Source: Gammaproteobacteria bacterium (GTDB taxonomy: Bacteria > Pseudomonadota > Gammaproteobacteria > Pseudomonadales > Pseudohongiellaceae). Taken from it: a stretch of DNA of 64,000 bases. Positions 36,745 to 45,523 of this stretch are shown piece by piece (the stretch's first letter is position 1; every line of letters starts with the position of its first letter). The stretch is from contig JABJIC010000023.1 of NCBI GenBank assembly GCA_018661465.1, forward strand, positions 26,516 through 90,515. Reading direction: 5' to 3'. The notes under the pieces are model-generated. The model was not told the origin of the DNA and did no database searches. It saw nothing but the letters and a program-made list of their open reading frames with translations. The position numbers and the translations under genes were made by a program.

Positions 36745-37488
36745 TTAGCCCATATACATGCCACCATTGACATGTAAGGTCTCTCCAGTGATATATGCAC
36801 CGCCTTCAGAAGCCAGAAAAGATACCACCGCTGCGATCTCCTCGGCTTGACCCAATCGGCCTAGTGGAATTTGAGATAGCAGAGCTTCAGTTTGTTTCTC
36901 AGGAAGATCTCTGGTCATGTCAGTATCGATAAAACCGGGTGCCACTGAATTTACAGTTATTCCCCGTGATCCAATTTCCTGAGCAAGCGCCCTGGTGAAT
37001 CCATCGATACCAGCTTTTGAAGCAGCATAGTTGGTTTGGCCAGCATTACCACTGGAGCCAACAACCGAACTGATATTAATAATCCTTCCCCAGCGAGCCT
37101 TGGTCATTCCCTTAACGCAAGCTTTGCAGACGCGAAACATGGAGCCAAGATTGGTATTCATCACATCGTTCCACTCGCCTTCTTTCATTCGCATGAGCAA
37201 GTTATCGCGAGTTATCCCTGCGTTGTTTACAACTACCGAGGGAAGCCCGTACTTTTCTGCGATTGTCGCCAGCAATGTAGCCACCGACTCATCAGAAGAA
37301 ACGTCCGCGCAGAGGCCTTCGCCACTAATATTTTCAACCGACAGATATGAGCTAATATTGTCAGCACCCTTAGCTGTGGTTGCGGTTCCAATGACAGTGA
37401 ACCCACTGTTTCCCAGCTCGATTGCTATCGCTTTCCCGATTCCTCTGCTGGCACCGGTAACGAGTGCTATTTTTGCGCCTTCGCTCAT
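36745..37488 (-). CDS. fabG: 3-oxoacyl-ACP reductase FabG
   Basis: FabG reduces 3-ketoacyl-ACP with NADPH. It is a short-chain dehydrogenase of 247 residues with cofactor motif TGASRGIGKA (11-20) and NNAG (88-91). The catalytic residues are Ser141, Tyr154 and Lys158 in YAASK, and the end is GGMYMG. GAGGAG precedes the ATG. It follows fabD by 86 bases. Confidence 0.97.
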   Translation of the reverse strand: MSEGAKIALVTGASRGIGKAIAIELGNSGFTVIGTATTAKGADNISSYLSVENISGEGLCADVSSDESVATLLATIAEKYGLPSVVVNNAGITRDNLLMRMKEGEWNDVMNTNLGSMFRVCKACVKGMTKARWGRIINISSVVGSSGNAGQTNYAASKAGIDGFTRALAQEIGSRGITVNSVAPGFIDTDMTRDLPEKQTEALLSQIPLGRLGQAEEIAAVVSFLASEGGAYITGETLHVNGGMYMG

Positions 37489-37574
37489 TAAGTTTCTCCT
37501 CTATTGTTCTTTCGTTGTTCTCTGTACTGCCTAGACAACCCAGGGTCTCGATGCTTTTCAAGCAAGATGCCAGT

Positions 37575-38513
37575 CTAGATTGTTACTTCGGCGATCGCCG
37601 TTTCCAGCCCGTGAACATCATCGCTACCAAAACATGAAATTTCTGGCTCTATTCTTCGAATCAATCCGGACAAGACTTTCCCAGGACCGCATTCAATTAG
37701 TTTTTGAACACCTGCTTTATGCATCAATCGTACAGAATCTACCCACAGAACAGGGGCATACAATTGCTTTATTAGGTATTCCTTTATCTCTTCAGCATTG
37801 CTATTAATCTGTGCATTTACATTTTGCACTACAGGAATCTTTGCACTTGAGAAATCCACATCGTTGAGGGATTGCTGAAGTTGCTCTGCGGCTGGCTGCA
37901 TTAATGCGCAATGGGATGGAACGCTAACATTAAGGGGCAATGCTCGCTTAGCGCCGGCTTCCTTGCAAAGTGCCATAGCTCTTTCCACCGCCTCTACATC
38001 TCCGGCGATAACAGTCTGACCTATGGAGTTGTAATTCGCTGCAGATACAACCTGGCCCTGAGCAGCTTGTTCGCAGGCTTCGTTAATCTGATAGTTTTCC
38101 AGACCAACAATCGCAGCCATTTTTCCAGCACCGGGAACAACAGCCGCTTGCATATACAGGCCACGCTGATGTACCAGCTTTACCGCATCCGCGAATTCGA
38201 GAACACCTGCGCATACCAGTGCCGAATATTCTCCCAGACTGTGGCCCGCCATAATTGACGGTGCAGGAGCCTGTTGTGCACACCATGCTCTCCAGATAGC
38301 CACAGAAGCAGAGAGCAACACAGGTTGAGTAATTTGGGTCTGGTCCAGATTATTTTCAGAATCCAGCTGTGCTACCTGCCACAGGTCTATGCCAAGGGCA
38401 TCGGATGCCTCCTTAAAGGTGTCTTCTACCTCAGGGTGTGCTGTCGCCAGCTCAGCCAGCATGCCCAGCTTTTGCGAGCCCTGGCCGGGAAATACAAATC
38501 CAAATCTCTGCAT
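37575..38513 (-). CDS. fabD: Malonyl-CoA:ACP transacylase FabD
   Basis: FabD moves malonyl from CoA to ACP. The 312-residue protein begins with FVFPGQGSQKLGML, has the nucleophile Ser92 in GHSLGEYSAL at the same position as E. coli, and the catalytic histidine in VPSHCALM. AGAGGATC precedes the ATG. It is 77 bases from plsX; fabH, which in E. coli stands between plsX and fabD, is absent. Confidence 0.97.
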   Translation of the reverse strand: MQRFGFVFPGQGSQKLGMLAELATAHPEVEDTFKEASDALGIDLWQVAQLDSENNLDQTQITQPVLLSASVAIWRAWCAQQAPAPSIMAGHSLGEYSALVCAGVLEFADAVKLVHQRGLYMQAAVVPGAGKMAAIVGLENYQINEACEQAAQGQVVSAANYNSIGQTVIAGDVEAVERAMALCKEAGAKRALPLNVSVPSHCALMQPAAEQLQQSLNDVDFSSAKIPVVQNVNAQINSNAEEIKEYLIKQLYAPVLWVDSVRLMHKAGVQKLIECGPGKVLSGLIRRIEPEISCFGSDDVHGLETAIAEVTI

Positions 38514-38590
38514 ATCGATCCTCTAATTCTTATTGGCTATCGTTATAGCTATGGCTAGAGTGAATTATTATGCTCTTTTTCGAGCGTCAT

Positions 38591-39610
38591 CTAGTTAAGC
38601 GCCATGATGGCAGCAACTTTTTCCGCGATCAATTGAGGGACCGCATTTTCTATCTCGTTTACCGCTTCTTGAATCGCATAGCTAAAGCCTTCACTCGTCG
38701 CATTGCCATGGCTTTTGACTATACTGCCCTGCAATCCAAGCAAACTGGCCCCATTAAACCTGTGAGGATTTATCCGCTCAGCCAAACTTTGGAGTAAACC
38801 TTCAGGGTAATTAGCCTCACCTAAATTATGGCCCTGCGCTGTTATTTCGTCTTGTAGCATGTGCTGAACGACGTTAGCCACACCGGCACTAGCCTTGATA
38901 GTGACGTTGCCTACGAAGCCATCACAAACCACAACATCGGCCTTGGCCTCAAACAAGTCATTTGGTTCGACAAAACCGATGTAATTCAGGTTTCCAGATT
39001 GCTCCAGCAAGGTGCTCGCTTCCCTGACTTCGTCTGTGCCTTTATGTATTTCCGCGCCAATATTTAATAAGGCTATCTTTGGCGTGGAACAGCCAAGGGA
39101 TTCTGCCAACACTGATCCCATAACCGCGAACTCTAAAAGCTGACGGGCGTTGCACTCAGGATTTGCACCTACATCGAGTAAGTAGGATTGTTGTGAACTA
39201 CCGGGGATGGCAGTTACCAGCGCGGGTTTTTGAATTCCTGGAATGGTTTTTAACAGGTGCCTGCCAATCATTAGCAACGCGCCAGTATTTCCTGCGCTAA
39301 CCATCGCCTGGGCATCGCCGGACTGTAATAACTCTACTGCTTTGTGCATTGAGGATTCACGGGCAGATCTAAGCACATTGGCGGGCTTATCCTCGTCACC
39401 AATGAACTCTAAGGTATGAATCAGTTTGATACGATTCCGAAGGTCATCAGATATCGTAGCCAGAATGGGCTCTATTAGGTGTTGATCGCCCACCAAATAT
39501 GCGGAAAAATCGGGGTTTAGTTCTAAGGCTCTGATGGTGGCGGGAACAGTTAGCTCTACCCCGCCATCACCACCCATAGCATCGACTGCTATGCGCTTGG
39601 AAGCATTCAA
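38591..39610 (-). CDS. plsX: Phosphate acyltransferase PlsX
   Basis: PlsX converts acyl-ACP to acyl-phosphate, the acyl donor for PlsY in phospholipid synthesis. The 339-residue protein opens with RIAVDAMGGDGG and contains SAGNTGALL and VCDGFVGNVTIK, all PlsX landmarks. The start is TTG at 39610, two bases after the rpmF stop codon; no ATG gives a complete N-terminus. It belongs to the yceD-rpmF-plsX-fab run. Confidence 0.96.
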   Translation of the reverse strand: MNASKRIAVDAMGGDGGVELTVPATIRALELNPDFSAYLVGDQHLIEPILATISDDLRNRIKLIHTLEFIGDEDKPANVLRSARESSMHKAVELLQSGDAQAMVSAGNTGALLMIGRHLLKTIPGIQKPALVTAIPGSSQQSYLLDVGANPECNARQLLEFAVMGSVLAESLGCSTPKIALLNIGAEIHKGTDEVREASTLLEQSGNLNYIGFVEPNDLFEAKADVVVCDGFVGNVTIKASAGVANVVQHMLQDEITAQGHNLGEANYPEGLLQSLAERINPHRFNGASLLGLQGSIVKSHGNATSEGFSYAIQEAVNEIENAVPQLIAEKVAAIMALN

Positions 39611-39612
39611 GA

Positions 39613-39792
39613 CTAGTCTTCGCCGAGATCCAGTACTTTCTTGCCCTTATAAAAACCATCAGCAGTCATGTGATGCCGGCGATGAATCTCACCAGTTGTC
39701 TTATCTGTGGACAAAGTAGGTCCAGTCAAAGCGTCGTGTGAACGCCTCTGGCCACGTCGCGAACGTGTAACTTTACTCTTCTGAACAGCCAT
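39613..39792 (-). CDS. rpmF: 50S ribosomal protein L32
   Basis: A 59-codon gene read on the minus strand from ATG at 39792 to TAG at 39613. The product starts [20 protein letters not shown], then has [20 protein letters not shown] and ends with [12 protein letters not shown], matching L32. The zinc-binding cysteine pairs of some L32 proteins are absent, as in other proteobacterial forms. It lies 54 bases after yceD and two bases before plsX, the usual arrangement. Confidence 0.97.
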   Translation of the reverse strand: MAVQKSKVTRSRRGQRRSHDALTGPTLSTDKTTGEIHRRHHMTADGFYKGKKVLDLGED

Positions 39793-39846
39793 TTCTATCT
39801 CCTAAAATCGTTTCTTTCAAAATCTTTTAGTGCAAAAACAATAGCT

Positions 39847-40377
39847 TTAATCGCTTTCTTTTAGCACTTTCAATACTGCAAATGGGTTGTCTTTCTGCTC
39901 GTTTACCTGCTCTTTGTCAGCAGATGATTTCGCAGAGTACTCCAGCCTTTCAATACAAGTCTTATCAGGGTGATAACTCACCAGAGGCAGACTGAGAATT
40001 AACTGCTCCTCTACCAGGTTCGCGACATCCAATTTATGATCTTCGCAAACCCAGGGATCCAGTTCTCCCTTTAATTTTTCCGCGTCTTCTTGTCTTCTAA
40101 GTAACGCCAGATTTATGTCGTCCGATATTGCTATCCCTAAAGGCTCAAGACAACGCTGACAGGTAACTTCTACCTGGGCCTCAATCTGACCTTTTATCAC
40201 CTGTTTTCCAGATTCGTTCAGCTCGAAGCTCAATTCAACTTGTACCGAGCCTTGATCTGAGGCCAGACACTCTACAAAACGAGGCAAGCGACTCAGGGTG
40301 ATATTTCCCGTAGTTTTTCCTTCCTGCAGAAAGGCCTTTCGGGTGTCTACATAGGGTGGTATCGGGCTATCTAACAT
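39847..40377 (-). CDS. yceD: YceD (DUF177) family protein
   Basis: YceD homologues sit next to rpmF across bacteria and have been linked to 23S rRNA accumulation. The 176-residue protein has the conserved CQRCLEPL motif around the middle and a later LILSLPLVSYHPDKTC segment, typical of DUF177. It starts the yceD-rpmF-plsX-fab transcript. The biochemical role is unproven. Confidence 0.92.
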   Translation of the reverse strand: MLDSPIPPYVDTRKAFLQEGKTTGNITLSRLPRFVECLASDQGSVQVELSFELNESGKQVIKGQIEAQVEVTCQRCLEPLGIAISDDINLALLRRQEDAEKLKGELDPWVCEDHKLDVANLVEEQLILSLPLVSYHPDKTCIERLEYSAKSSADKEQVNEQKDNPFAVLKVLKESD

Positions 40378-40464
40378 AGGCGCGCAATAATAGGCGTCTA
40401 GCCCTGTTCTGTCAAAGGATTCTGTAACTTTTTCCTATTCTGGTGTGAGGCTATCTAATTGGTT

Positions 40465-41448
40465 TTATTGACTATTTTTCAAACTCCTAATGAAACCCTC
40501 AAGTTGCTCCTCGAGAGGCGCTTCAACACTCACTTTTTCGGCCCTTTCGGGCAGGGAAAACTCAATTTTCCACGCATGCAGGCACAGATTTTTCAGTGAA
40601 CGGAACTGCGGCGCGGCATGCAACTGGGTATATCTCTCATCTCCGAGTATTGCATGGCCTGCGTGCTGGCAATGGACCCTTATTTGGTGGGTTCTGCCGG
40701 TTTCCGGTCTGGCCTCCATCAGAGTGGCCCCATCAAAATACTCCTTGGGTGTAAATGCGGTATATGAGGGTTTACCGGACTCATTGACCCGAACCACCTT
40801 CTCTCCCTCTTTGACTTCGCTTTTTTCCAGTGGTGCATCCACAGCCTTTATCTCTTTCGGCCAACTTCCATGCACCAGGGCCAGGTAAGTCTTATTGATA
40901 GTTTTTGCTTTAAATTCTCGCTGTATATGCTTTAAACATATAGAGTTTTTGCATACAACAACACATCCTGATGTGTCTCGATCGATTCTATGCGCCAGTT
41001 CCAACTGCTTCCAATCCGGCTTGATTTGACGCAGAGCTTCAATCAGTCCGAGCCTGATTCCGGAGCCACCATGCACAGCCAGCCCTGAAGGCTTATTGAT
41101 AACCAGTACCTGTTCATCCTCATAGAGAATGTTATCCAACAAGAAATCCCGCAGCCCTGGATTGAGCTTGGCAACTTCCCTGCTCTCTGTTCCTGTATAG
41201 GGCGGAATTCGTAGCTGGTCTCCGACTTGCAGTTTCTTTTCCGGTTTGCAGCGCTTCTTGTTAATTCGTACTTCTCCGCGCCGGATCAATCGATAGATGC
41301 GAGATCGGGGAACTCCCCTCATTTCACGCATGAGGAAATTATCAACGCGCTGCCCGTTGTGAGCCTGCTGAATTCGAAGCAACTGAACTTTGTCGCCTTT
41401 CTTGTCTTCAGCGACTACCGGTTTACTTTGATTTGCTTGCTCGCTCAC
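40465..41448 (-). CDS. rluC: 23S rRNA pseudouridine synthase RluC
   Basis: RluC makes pseudouridines 955, 2504 and 2580 in 23S rRNA. It has an N-terminal S4 RNA-binding domain (about 33-90, with IYRLIRRGEVRINKKR) and a catalytic domain with Asp156 in HRIDRDTSG. GRTHQIRVHCQHAGHAILGD is the second RluA-family motif. The start is GTG at 41448 with AGG about eight bases upstream. In E. coli rluC adjoins rne; rne is not visible here, and divergent argS lies 142 bases away instead. Confidence 0.94.
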   Translation of the reverse strand: MSEQANQSKPVVAEDKKGDKVQLLRIQQAHNGQRVDNFLMREMRGVPRSRIYRLIRRGEVRINKKRCKPEKKLQVGDQLRIPPYTGTESREVAKLNPGLRDFLLDNILYEDEQVLVINKPSGLAVHGGSGIRLGLIEALRQIKPDWKQLELAHRIDRDTSGCVVVCKNSICLKHIQREFKAKTINKTYLALVHGSWPKEIKAVDAPLEKSEVKEGEKVVRVNESGKPSYTAFTPKEYFDGATLMEARPETGRTHQIRVHCQHAGHAILGDERYTQLHAAPQFRSLKNLCLHAWKIEFSLPERAEKVSVEAPLEEQLEGFIRSLKNSQ

Positions 41449-41590
41449 ATCATCTACCTGGAAGGAAATATTCCGAATATCGGTATTTTACATCAATCTG
41501 TTAATGGATATTGGTGTACAATTCTTTCCTTTTTTAAAGCCTGAATTCCAGAGCAAAGTCCTAAGCCAACAGCTTAGAAGCAAAGACGCA

Positions 41591-43336
41591 ATGAACCCAA
41601 CTAATAGAAATCTAAAACAAGTTCTCAGCACACTGATTAGCGACTCGCTCAGTGAAATGACAGGTATCGCCGATTGCAATGCCAACGTTATTACTGCGTC
41701 AAAACCTGAATTTGGTGACTATCAAGCCAATGGGGTTATGGCGTTGGCCAAGCAACTAAAAACCAATCCGAGAGAGCTTGCCCAGCAACTGGTCTCTATC
41801 CTGGAGGCTCAGAATAATCCTCTTATTAAGCAATACGAGGTTGCCGGACCAGGGTTCATAAACATCCATCTGGCAAACAACTTTCTGATAGATCAGGCAC
41901 AGCCCATACAGCCAGAAAAAGCGCCTTTGATTTCGAAAACCGATGAGCCTGACTCTATTGTTGTGGACTATTCGTCCCCTAACCTCGCCAAGGAAATGCA
42001 CGTAGGGCACCTCAGAGGCACCATCATTGGTGATTGTCTCGCAAGGGTTCTGGAAAGCCTTGGCCACAACATCATCAGACAGAATCATGTCGGCGACTGG
42101 GGGACTCAATTCGGCATGCTCATTACCTATATGCAGGAGATGGAGCAACACACGGATTTACCAACTCAGCTTTCCGACCTAGAATCCTTTTACAGAGCCG
42201 CTAAACAGCGCTTCGACGAAGACAAAGATTTCGCAGACCTTGCTCGCAAAAATGTCGTGAAACTACAGAGTGGCGACCCCGATTTCCTTACGGCTTGGAA
42301 GTTGTTTATCGATGAGTCCTTGAGCCATTGTCAGGCTCTTTACGATAAGCTCAATATCACCCTGAGCCCAAGTGACCTCAAGGCAGAAAGCTTCTACAAG
42401 GACGACCTAGAAGGCATAGTAAAGACACTGGATGCCCAGTCGCTATTGTCGGTATCCGAGGGCGCGCGCTGTGTATTCCTTCCTCAATTTACGGGTAAGG
42501 AAGGTGAACCGCTCCCAGTAATCATCCAAAAAACTGATGGTGGCTACCTGTATGCAACTACCGATCTGGCTGCTATCAAATACCGCTCATTCGAATTAAA
42601 AGCCGACCGTTCCCTTTATGTAGTAGACGCTCGTCAATCCCTGCATTTTCAACAGGTCTTCGCGGTAGCAAGAGAAGCAGATCTGGCCAGTGAAGCTATA
42701 TCCCTTGAGCATATCGCCTACGGCGTGATGATGGGTAAGGATGGCCGCCCCTTCAAAACTAGAACTGGTGATTTAGTAAAACTGGTGGACCTGCTGGACG
42801 AATCTATCAGTCGCGCCTATGACCTGGTTAGTGATAAGAATCCTCAGTTGGACGAAGACAGTCGCCGAATTATCTCCGAAAAAATCGGCATCGCCGCAGT
42901 TAAATATGCGGACCTTTCGAAAAACCGTACCAGTGATTACATTTTCGACTGGTCAACCATGCTCTCATTTGAAGGCAATACTGCTCCTTACCTGATGTAT
43001 GCCTACGCCAGAATCAAAAGCATTCTGAGAAAGCAGGAAAATAAAAACTATCAGATTAGCAGTCTTGATATGCCCGAGGAGCGCGGTCTTCTGGTTAAGA
43101 TTCTTCAGCTCCCTGAAGTCATCGACGCCGTGGCCAGAGATTGTTACCCGAATCAATTATGTAATTATCTCTATGAGCTATCTGGTAGTTTCATGAGGTT
43201 TTATGAGTCCTGCCCGATTCTGAAAGCCGAAGATGAGGAGCTGCGAAATTCTCGCCTGGCTCTGGCGGCTCTCGCCGCCAAGACACTGCATCAGGGACTG
43301 GATTTGCTCGGTATCGAAACCCTGGAACAGATGTAG
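41591..43336 (+). CDS. argS: Arginine-tRNA ligase
   Basis: ArgRS is a class I synthetase that needs tRNA to activate arginine. The ATG at 41591 yields 581 residues, close to E. coli (577). An upstream in-frame ATG at 41504 would add 29 residues without family support. Landmarks are the N-terminal Add-1 domain with FGDYQANG, the HIGH-type HVGH in SSPNLAKEMHVGHLRG, and MMGKDGRPFKTR in place of KMSKS. The DALR anticodon domain holds ADLSKNRTSDYIFDW and ends LGIETLEQM. Confidence 0.97.
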   Translation: MNPTNRNLKQVLSTLISDSLSEMTGIADCNANVITASKPEFGDYQANGVMALAKQLKTNPRELAQQLVSILEAQNNPLIKQYEVAGPGFINIHLANNFLIDQAQPIQPEKAPLISKTDEPDSIVVDYSSPNLAKEMHVGHLRGTIIGDCLARVLESLGHNIIRQNHVGDWGTQFGMLITYMQEMEQHTDLPTQLSDLESFYRAAKQRFDEDKDFADLARKNVVKLQSGDPDFLTAWKLFIDESLSHCQALYDKLNITLSPSDLKAESFYKDDLEGIVKTLDAQSLLSVSEGARCVFLPQFTGKEGEPLPVIIQKTDGGYLYATTDLAAIKYRSFELKADRSLYVVDARQSLHFQQVFAVAREADLASEAISLEHIAYGVMMGKDGRPFKTRTGDLVKLVDLLDESISRAYDLVSDKNPQLDEDSRRIISEKIGIAAVKYADLSKNRTSDYIFDWSTMLSFEGNTAPYLMYAYARIKSILRKQENKNYQISSLDMPEERGLLVKILQLPEVIDAVARDCYPNQLCNYLYELSGSFMRFYESCPILKAEDEELRNSRLALAALAAKTLHQGLDLLGIETLEQM

Positions 43337-43374
43337 AACGAAATACAAAGAGAACAAACCGGAAGCAGAGGCAT

Positions 43375-43411
43375 AAAAAAAGGGCAAGGATGTGATCCCC
43401 GCCCTTTTTTT
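43375..43411. terminator. Bidirectional terminator between argS and htpG
   Basis: An AAAAAAAGGGC arm (43375-43385) and its reverse complement GCCCTTTTTTT (43401-43411) flank a 15-base loop. It lies 38 bases beyond the argS stop and 14 beyond the htpG stop. T-runs on both strands let it end both convergent transcripts. Confidence 0.9.
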
Positions 43412-43424
43412 CACTGACCTAAAT

Positions 43425-45368
43425 CTAATCAGTCAATTTCAACAATAACTTATTAAGCTTCGCTGAAAAATCTGCTGGGTCTTCGAGTTGACCTCCTTCT
43501 GCCAGACTAGCCTGTCCAAATAGAATGGAGATCATATCTCCAAACCGTTCTTCATCGGCTTCCTGATCCAGTTTGATCAATAACGGATGATCCGGGTTAA
43601 CTTCAAATATTGGTTTAACCTCAGGCACTTCCTGTCCCGATGCTTCCATTATTTTCCTCATCTGCGCACCCATGTCATTATCATCGACCGCAAGACAGGC
43701 CGGAGAGTCGGTTAATCTATGAGTAACGCGAACCTCTTTAACCTGCTCTCCAAGATAAGTTTTGATCCTTGTGGTCAGGTCTTCAAACTTCTTCTCGGTT
43801 TCTTCATGTTGTTCCTTTTCTTTCTCATCTTCGAGACCACCCAGGTCAAGTTCTCCGCGAGAGACATCCTGAAACTTCTTGCCATCGTAGTCAGTTAATT
43901 GGCCCATTAACCATTCATCGATACGATCGTGCATTAAGATAACTTCGATGCCCTTCTTCTTGAATATTTCAAGATGGGGGCTGCTGCGTCCTGCCTTCAA
44001 ACTTTCTGCAACGAGATAGTAAATTTTCTCCTGACCGTCTTCCATTCGTTCGATGTAGTCGTCGAAATTATATTCCTGCTTATCCGAAGCAGATTCAGTA
44101 GTCGTATACTGCAGCAGCCTTGAAATCTTTTCCTTGTTTGGAAAATCCTCTGCAGGACCTTCTTTTAAGGTAGAACCAAATTCATTCCAAAAGCCGTCGT
44201 ACTTCTCCTTATCCTTCTTTCTCAAATTATTGAGCATATCCAAAGCGCGCTTGGTTAGCGCACTACGCATAGAATCTACCACAGGATCTTCTTGCAGAAT
44301 TTCACGAGATATATTCAAGGAGATATCATTTGAATCCACCACTCCCTTTATGAAGCGAAGATAGAGAGGAAGGAATTGCTGTGCGTCATCCATAATGAAT
44401 ACACGTTGCACGTAGAGTTTTAGTCCCTTCGCCGCTTCTCGATTCCACAAATCATAAGGAGCCTGAGTCGGAATATAAAGCAAACTGGTGTACTCCAACT
44501 TACCTTCAACCTTATTGTGACTCCACTGAAGAGGTTCCTGAAAGTCATGACTAACAAGCTTATAAAATTCCTTGTATTCATCATCACTTACTTCTTTGCG
44601 GGGGCGAGTCCATAAAGCCTTTGCATCATTTACCGCTTCGTATTCTTTCTCTTTAGGAGCAGCTTCTTCAGCTGTGCCTTCCTCTGCGTCACCATCGTTT
44701 TCCGCTGGCATGGAAAGATCCTGCTTCTCCATATAAACAGGTATTGAAATATGATCGGCATACTTCTTAACAACGTTGCGAAGCCGGAAACTCTCAGCAT
44801 ATTCTTTCTCATCGCCCTTCAGATGAAGAGTGATTGTAGTTCCTGAGTTTTCTTTTTCACCTGACTCTATTTGATAATCCGCCTCCCCTTTGGAGACCCA
44901 GCGGGTTGCTTCATCATTAGCAGATCCCGCTCGTCGAGTTATCACTTCCACTTCATCAGCGACGATAAAGGCAGAATAGAAACCAACACCAAACTGTCCG
45001 ATAAGCTGTGAATCTTTTTTCTGGTCTCCGGTTAACGACTCCAGAAAATGAGCGGTACCTGACTTCGCTATTGTTCCAAGGTTGCTAATCACTTCATCAC
45101 GACTCATGCCTATGCCGTTATCCGCAATAGTGAGCGTATTCGCTTCTGTATCGAAATCGATCCTTACGTTTAATTCTGTGCTCGACTCCAACAGCTCAGG
45201 CGAGGACAGGGCTTCAAATCGAAGTTTATCCACCGCATCGGAAGCATTGGAAATCAGCTCTCTAAGGAAAATTTCTTTATTGCTATACAGGGAATGAATC
45301 ATCAAATGAAGCAATTGCTTCGCTTCGGTTTCAAACCCTCTAGTTTCTGTTTTTACTTCGGCATTCAT
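43425..45368 (-). CDS. htpG: Molecular chaperone HtpG (bacterial Hsp90)
   Basis: HtpG is the ATP-dependent Hsp90 chaperone. The GHKL ATPase domain (about 1-230) has [29 protein letters not shown] and [17 protein letters not shown] charged Glu/Ala-rich segment (about 222-240) links to the middle domain with [21 protein letters not shown]; the C-terminal dimerisation domain follows. ATG 45368 is favoured: AGGA lies seven bases upstream, whereas the longer frame begins with TTG almost on top of it. At 647 residues it is slightly longer than E. coli (624). A perfect sigma-32 promoter lies 86-113 bases upstream. Confidence 0.97.
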   Translation of the reverse strand: MNAEVKTETRGFETEAKQLLHLMIHSLYSNKEIFLRELISNASDAVDKLRFEALSSPELLESSTELNVRIDFDTEANTLTIADNGIGMSRDEVISNLGTIAKSGTAHFLESLTGDQKKDSQLIGQFGVGFYSAFIVADEVEVITRRAGSANDEATRWVSKGEADYQIESGEKENSGTTITLHLKGDEKEYAESFRLRNVVKKYADHISIPVYMEKQDLSMPAENDGDAEEGTAEEAAPKEKEYEAVNDAKALWTRPRKEVSDDEYKEFYKLVSHDFQEPLQWSHNKVEGKLEYTSLLYIPTQAPYDLWNREAAKGLKLYVQRVFIMDDAQQFLPLYLRFIKGVVDSNDISLNISREILQEDPVVDSMRSALTKRALDMLNNLRKKDKEKYDGFWNEFGSTLKEGPAEDFPNKEKISRLLQYTTTESASDKQEYNFDDYIERMEDGQEKIYYLVAESLKAGRSSPHLEIFKKKGIEVILMHDRIDEWLMGQLTDYDGKKFQDVSRGELDLGGLEDEKEKEQHEETEKKFEDLTTRIKTYLGEQVKEVRVTHRLTDSPACLAVDDNDMGAQMRKIMEASGQEVPEVKPIFEVNPDHPLLIKLDQEADEERFGDMISILFGQASLAEGGQLEDPADFSAKLNKLLLKLTD

Positions 45369-45420
45369 TACCAATTCCTATTACTTAACGATTAGCTGCT
45401 AGTCTAAAATGTACGAACAT

Positions 45421-45453
45421 AAAAAAACCCAATCGCCTGAGCGACTGGGTTTT
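45421..45453 (-). terminator. Terminator of the TonB2 operon
   Basis: Read on the minus strand, ACCCAGTCGC pairs with GCGATTGGGT (one G-U) around a TCAG loop and is followed by seven T residues. It lies 71 bases beyond the stop of the TPR gene. It also overlaps the predicted transcription start of htpG. Confidence 0.85.
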
Positions 45454-45481
45454 AAATGGGGTCGAAGGATGGTTTTTCAAG
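45454..45481 (-). promoter_or_regulatory. Perfect sigma-32 (RpoH) promoter of htpG
   Basis: On the minus strand CTTGAAA (45481-45475), 13 bases, then CCCCATTT (45461-45454) match the E. coli RpoH consensus CTTGAAA/CCCCATNT at every defined position. The start would be near 45447, inside the terminator hairpin of the preceding operon and about 80 bases before the htpG ATG. htpG is a classical heat-shock gene, so the site and target agree. Confidence 0.85.
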
Positions 45482-45523
45482 CCTTCCTGAGCACTGTCTT
45501 GTACTCTTTTTGCGCTCTGTAAA

